Below, in pieces: positions 12,671-15,143 of a stretch of 15,143 nt of DNA. Under the pieces are notes generated by a model, which worked only from the letters and a program-made list of their open reading frames with translations, was not told where the DNA came from and searched no databases. Numbering within the stretch: the first letter of the stretch is position 1; the number at the start of each line of letters is the position of its first letter. The translations under genes and the position numbers were made by a program. Location: positions 1 through 15,143 of the forward strand of contig CAZMRK010000346.1 in the NCBI GenBank assembly GCA_964568355.1. The letters are read 5' to 3'. Source of the stretch: JAJPJX01 sp964568355 (GTDB lineage Bacteria > Acidobacteriota > Terriglobia > Bryobacterales > Bryobacteraceae).

Positions 12671-15022
12671 ATGGGCTTGCTGCGCCGCCTGATTCGGGCC
12701 TTACCGTTACTCCTGATCTCCCCCCTTCTGCTGGTCGCCGTCATTCTCACCCTGGCGCTTACCGACCTGCTCTGGCTTCTGTTAGGCCGCCGTCGGCCGC
12801 CTGAGGACGCTGCGGCTCCGCGCTCCATCACCCCGCCTTCCAGCGCCAGCGTCGTGATTCCCAATTGGAACGGCCGCGACCTGTTGGAGAAATATCTGCC
12901 CTCCGTGGTCACCGCCATGGCCGGTAATCCGCGCAACGAGATCATCGTCGTCGATAACGGCTCTTCCGACGGCAGCGCGGATTTTGTGCGGCAGCATTTC
13001 CCCGGAGTGGAGGTGTTGGCCCTCGAACGCAACCTGGGCTTCGGCGGCGGCTCCAACGCCGGCTTTCGCGCCGCCGCGAACGACGTCGTGGTGCTGCTGA
13101 ACAGCGACATGCGCGTCGATCCCGGCTTCCTCCCTCCCCTGCTCGCCGGCTTCACCGACAATCAGGTATTCTCCGTTTCCTGCCAGATCTTCTTCAGCGA
13201 TCCCCATAAGCGCCGTGAAGAGACCGGCTTGACCGAAGCCTGGTGGCAGGATGGCTGGCTGCGCGTCCGCCATCGCGACGATCCGCAGGTTCGGGATCTC
13301 TATCCTTGCTTCTATGGAGGGGGCGGCTCCTGCGCCTATGACCGGCGCAAATTCCTCGAACTCGGCGGCTTTGATCACCTGCTTGCTCCCTTCTATCTGG
13401 AAGATACCGATATCGGGTACCTGGCCTGGAAACGCGGCTGGAAGGTCTTCTACCAGCCCCGCAGCATCGTCTTCCACGAGCACCGCGGCACCATCGGCAA
13501 ACGCTTCCGGCCGGAACAGATCCAGGCCGTCCTTACCAAGAATTTCCTCCTCTTCTGCTGGAAGAACATTCACGAGTGGCCGCGCCTCCTCTCCCACCTG
13601 CTCTTCAGCTACGCCGGCGTTTTGGTCAGCGTCGTATTCGGCAACGAGCCCGGCCGCGCCAATCTCGGAGGCCTCTGGCGCGCCTGCTGCCAGTTGTTCA
13701 CCGCTGCCCGCTCGCGCTGGCAGGCCCGCCGCCTGGCCATGGTGAGCGATACCGAGACATTTCTCCGCCCCCTGGGTGGCTATTTCCGGGATCGCTTCGC
13801 CGATCTCCCCGCCGACCCCGAACGACCCCGCGTGCTGTTTGTTTCGCCCTACCCCATCTGCCCGCCCGTGCACGGCGGCGGCGTCTTCATGTACCAGACC
13901 CTGCGCGAACTGGCCCGCTTGTGCGAGGTCCACGTGCTTTCTCTCCTCGATCAGCCCTCGCAGCAGGAAGCCAATGCCGAACTCGCCGGCTTCTGCGCTT
14001 CGGTGGAGTTTCTGGTGCGTATGGAGCCTGGCTCGCGCGCGCTCGGTACCCTGCTGCCGCACGCCGTGCGCGAGTTCGCCAGCGAGGATCTGGCCTGGCG
14101 CATCCACCGCCAGATCTACCAGAACCAAATCGACGTCTTGCAACTCGAATACACGCATATGGGCCAGTACGCCGGCTCCTATCGCCGCCTGCTCTGTGCC
14201 CTGTTCGAGCATGATCTCTATTTCCAATCCATCGCCCGCGCCCTTGCCTATTTGCCCGGCCCCGTGGAATTGTGGAAGGCCCGTTTCGAATACCTGCGGG
14301 CGCTGCGCTACGAACTGCGCCTGCTACCGCGGCTGGATCAGGTGCAGGTCTGCACGCGCGAAAACCGCGACTACCTGCTCTCTTTCCTGCCGGAGATCGC
14401 CGGGCGCGTCCGTGATGGCTTGCGCGCGGGCATCGATGCGTCACGCTATTCCTTCCAGCCTTGCGGGCGCCTTCCGGACACCATGCTGTTCCTGGGCAGC
14501 TTCCGCCATGAGCCCAACCGAATCGCCCTGGAGTGGTTCATCCAGGAGGTCCTGCCGCATGTCCGCGCCCGTCGGCCCCAGGCTCGCCTGGTGGTCGTGG
14601 GTTCGGATCCGCCGGCCCGCCAGCTCCATGAGGAGCTTCCTCCCGGTGTGGAATTTCTGGGCTTTGTAGAGGATATCCGCGAACCCCTGGCTGCCTATGC
14701 CGTCTTTGTCTGCCCCATCCGCAGCGGCTCGGGCGTCCGCGTCAAGCTCCTGGAGGCTTATGCCAGCGGCATCCCAGTCGTCTCTACCAGGGTTGGCGCC
14801 GAAGGCCTCGGCCGCGAGGACGGCGAGTTCTGCCGCCTGGCCGACGACCCGCGCGAATTTGCCGCCCACGTGCTGGCGCTCTTCGAAAATCCCCAGGAGG
14901 CGGCCAAAATGGCGCAGCGCGCGCGGGAAGAGGTAGTGCGAAATTGGGATATGGCAACGCTCACCCGCAAACTCGCCGCCAGTTACCGGGAGGCGCTCCG
15001 GACCAAGCGCGCGCAGGCATGA
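12671..15022 (+). CDS. Two-domain glycosyltransferase: GT2 fused to GT4
   Basis: The 783-residue product starts with a strongly hydrophobic segment (residues about 10-38) that likely anchors it in the inner membrane. Residues 58-310 are a GT2 (GT-A) domain like rhamnosyltransferases: VVIPNWNGRD, IIVVDNGSSDGS, NLGFGGGSNAGF, a DxD-like LLNSDM (D146) and the catalytic-region LEDTDIG (E244/D245). Residues about 386-775 are a GT4 (GT-B) domain: VLFVSPYPICPPVHGGG, LFLGSFRHEPN, and the nucleotide-sugar-binding SGSGVRVKLLEAYASGIPVV (E695). It probably adds two sugar residues of the exported glycan from activated sugars at the cytoplasmic face; donors are unknown. ATG at 12671 is one base after the methyltransferase stop. 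A GTG 30 bases earlier would overlap that gene and lacks support. Both domains look intact. Confidence 0.9.
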   Translation: MGLLRRLIRALPLLLISPLLLVAVILTLALTDLLWLLLGRRRPPEDAAAPRSITPPSSASVVIPNWNGRDLLEKYLPSVVTAMAGNPRNEIIVVDNGSSDGSADFVRQHFPGVEVLALERNLGFGGGSNAGFRAAANDVVVLLNSDMRVDPGFLPPLLAGFTDNQVFSVSCQIFFSDPHKRREETGLTEAWWQDGWLRVRHRDDPQVRDLYPCFYGGGGSCAYDRRKFLELGGFDHLLAPFYLEDTDIGYLAWKRGWKVFYQPRSIVFHEHRGTIGKRFRPEQIQAVLTKNFLLFCWKNIHEWPRLLSHLLFSYAGVLVSVVFGNEPGRANLGGLWRACCQLFTAARSRWQARRLAMVSDTETFLRPLGGYFRDRFADLPADPERPRVLFVSPYPICPPVHGGGVFMYQTLRELARLCEVHVLSLLDQPSQQEANAELAGFCASVEFLVRMEPGSRALGTLLPHAVREFASEDLAWRIHRQIYQNQIDVLQLEYTHMGQYAGSYRRLLCALFEHDLYFQSIARALAYLPGPVELWKARFEYLRALRYELRLLPRLDQVQVCTRENRDYLLSFLPEIAGRVRDGLRAGIDASRYSFQPCGRLPDTMLFLGSFRHEPNRIALEWFIQEVLPHVRARRPQARLVVVGSDPPARQLHEELPPGVEFLGFVEDIREPLAAYAVFVCPIRSGSGVRVKLLEAYASGIPVVSTRVGAEGLGREDGEFCRLADDPREFAAHVLALFENPQEAAKMAQRAREEVVRNWDMATLTRKLAASYREALRTKRAQA

Positions 15023-15029
15023 AAATGCG

Positions 15030-15143
15030 TTATGGTTGGGTGGCGTTGCCCGCGATGTCCTGCTTCAACTGGTTCACGATATGTACGGCTGTCTTGTCCA
15101 GTTGTTGCGGAGTGGAATTCTTGGGTCTTTGGTATATGGACCA
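15030..15143 (-). CDS. C-terminal end of a convergent gene of unknown function (partial)
   Basis: On the minus strand the frame is open from the right edge to TAA at 15032-15030, giving 37 residues that end LKQDIAGNATQP. The composition (Gln, Lys, Asp, Ala; amphipathic STPQQLDKTAVHIVNQLKQD) is protein-like. The opposite frame, which starts at an ATGA overlap with the glycosyltransferase stop (15019), would be rich in Cys and Trp, as antisense translations often are. I therefore favour a leftward gene that stops seven bases from the glycosyltransferase. No family can be assigned from this fragment. Confidence 0.45.
   Translation of the reverse strand, partial: WSIYQRPKNSTPQQLDKTAVHIVNQLKQDIAGNATQP

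Noticed and set aside
11185..13161. A 658-codon minus-strand open frame across the methyltransferase and glycosyltransferase genes
   Set aside because: It crosses three coupled plus-strand genes with clear catalytic motifs and has low-complexity Arg/Ser/Pro composition.
15019..15143. A plus-strand gene starting by ATGA overlap with the glycosyltransferase stop
   Set aside because: The translation has four Cys and four Trp in about 41 residues and looks like antisense. The minus-strand frame over the same bases has ordinary protein composition.
1..15143. CRISPR arrays, insertion sequences, tRNA or rRNA genes
   Set aside because: I looked for evenly spaced repeats, transposase motifs with terminal inverted repeats, and tRNA-like folds and saw none.

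Overview
The window is G+C-rich DNA with dense, mostly operon-like genes. It most resembles an Acidobacteriota genome of the Bryobacterales/Solibacter type. The reasons are the Oar-like TonB-dependent receptor with an N-terminal carboxypeptidase-regulatory domain, the CehA/McbA metallohydrolase joined to a TolB-like propeller, and a secreted GH51 enzyme beside a DUF433/DUF5615 toxin-antitoxin pair. This placement is an inference from gene content; no marker gene is present.

Left part (1-5295). A 5'-truncated TolB-propeller/PHP-type metallohydrolase runs rightward and ends at 1644. Facing it is a leftward block: an ArsC/Spx-like thioredoxin-fold protein (5295-4960), a probably Tat-exported GH51 alpha-L-arabinofuranosidase (4901-3336), an aldose-1-epimerase-like lipoprotein (3296-2112) and a stand-alone response-regulator receiver domain (2097-1741). 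The last three are tightly spaced and look like one arabinose-releasing operon. It ends in an intrinsic terminator (1672-1641) that overlaps the stop codon of the convergent metallohydrolase.

Middle part (5396-9790). A leftward toxin-antitoxin pair, a DUF433 antitoxin with an N-terminal helix-turn-helix and a DUF5615 PIN-like toxin, shares a 4-bp ATGA overlap. A perfect 7-bp inverted repeat sits 3 bp upstream of the antitoxin start and overlaps a -10-like hexamer, which suggests autoregulation and perhaps a leaderless message. Divergent from it is a large Oar-like outer-membrane receptor (6566-9790), probably for glycan or oligopeptide uptake.

Right part (9791-15143). About 415 bp of non-coding DNA hold a sigma70-like promoter, a run of perfect hairpins, a Shine-Dalgarno-like AGGAGG that a downstream complement could mask, and a pyrimidine-rich tract. 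Then come three coupled genes for surface polysaccharide: a Wzt-type ABC ATPase with a C-terminal carbohydrate-binding-like domain, a SAM methyltransferase with a long C-terminal coiled coil, and a two-domain glycosyltransferase (GT2 plus GT4). The set resembles the ABC-dependent O-antigen logic in which a methyl cap and a coiled-coil ruler set chain length and the Wzt C-terminal domain reads the cap. The permease Wzm is not in the window. A probable convergent gene is cut by the right edge.
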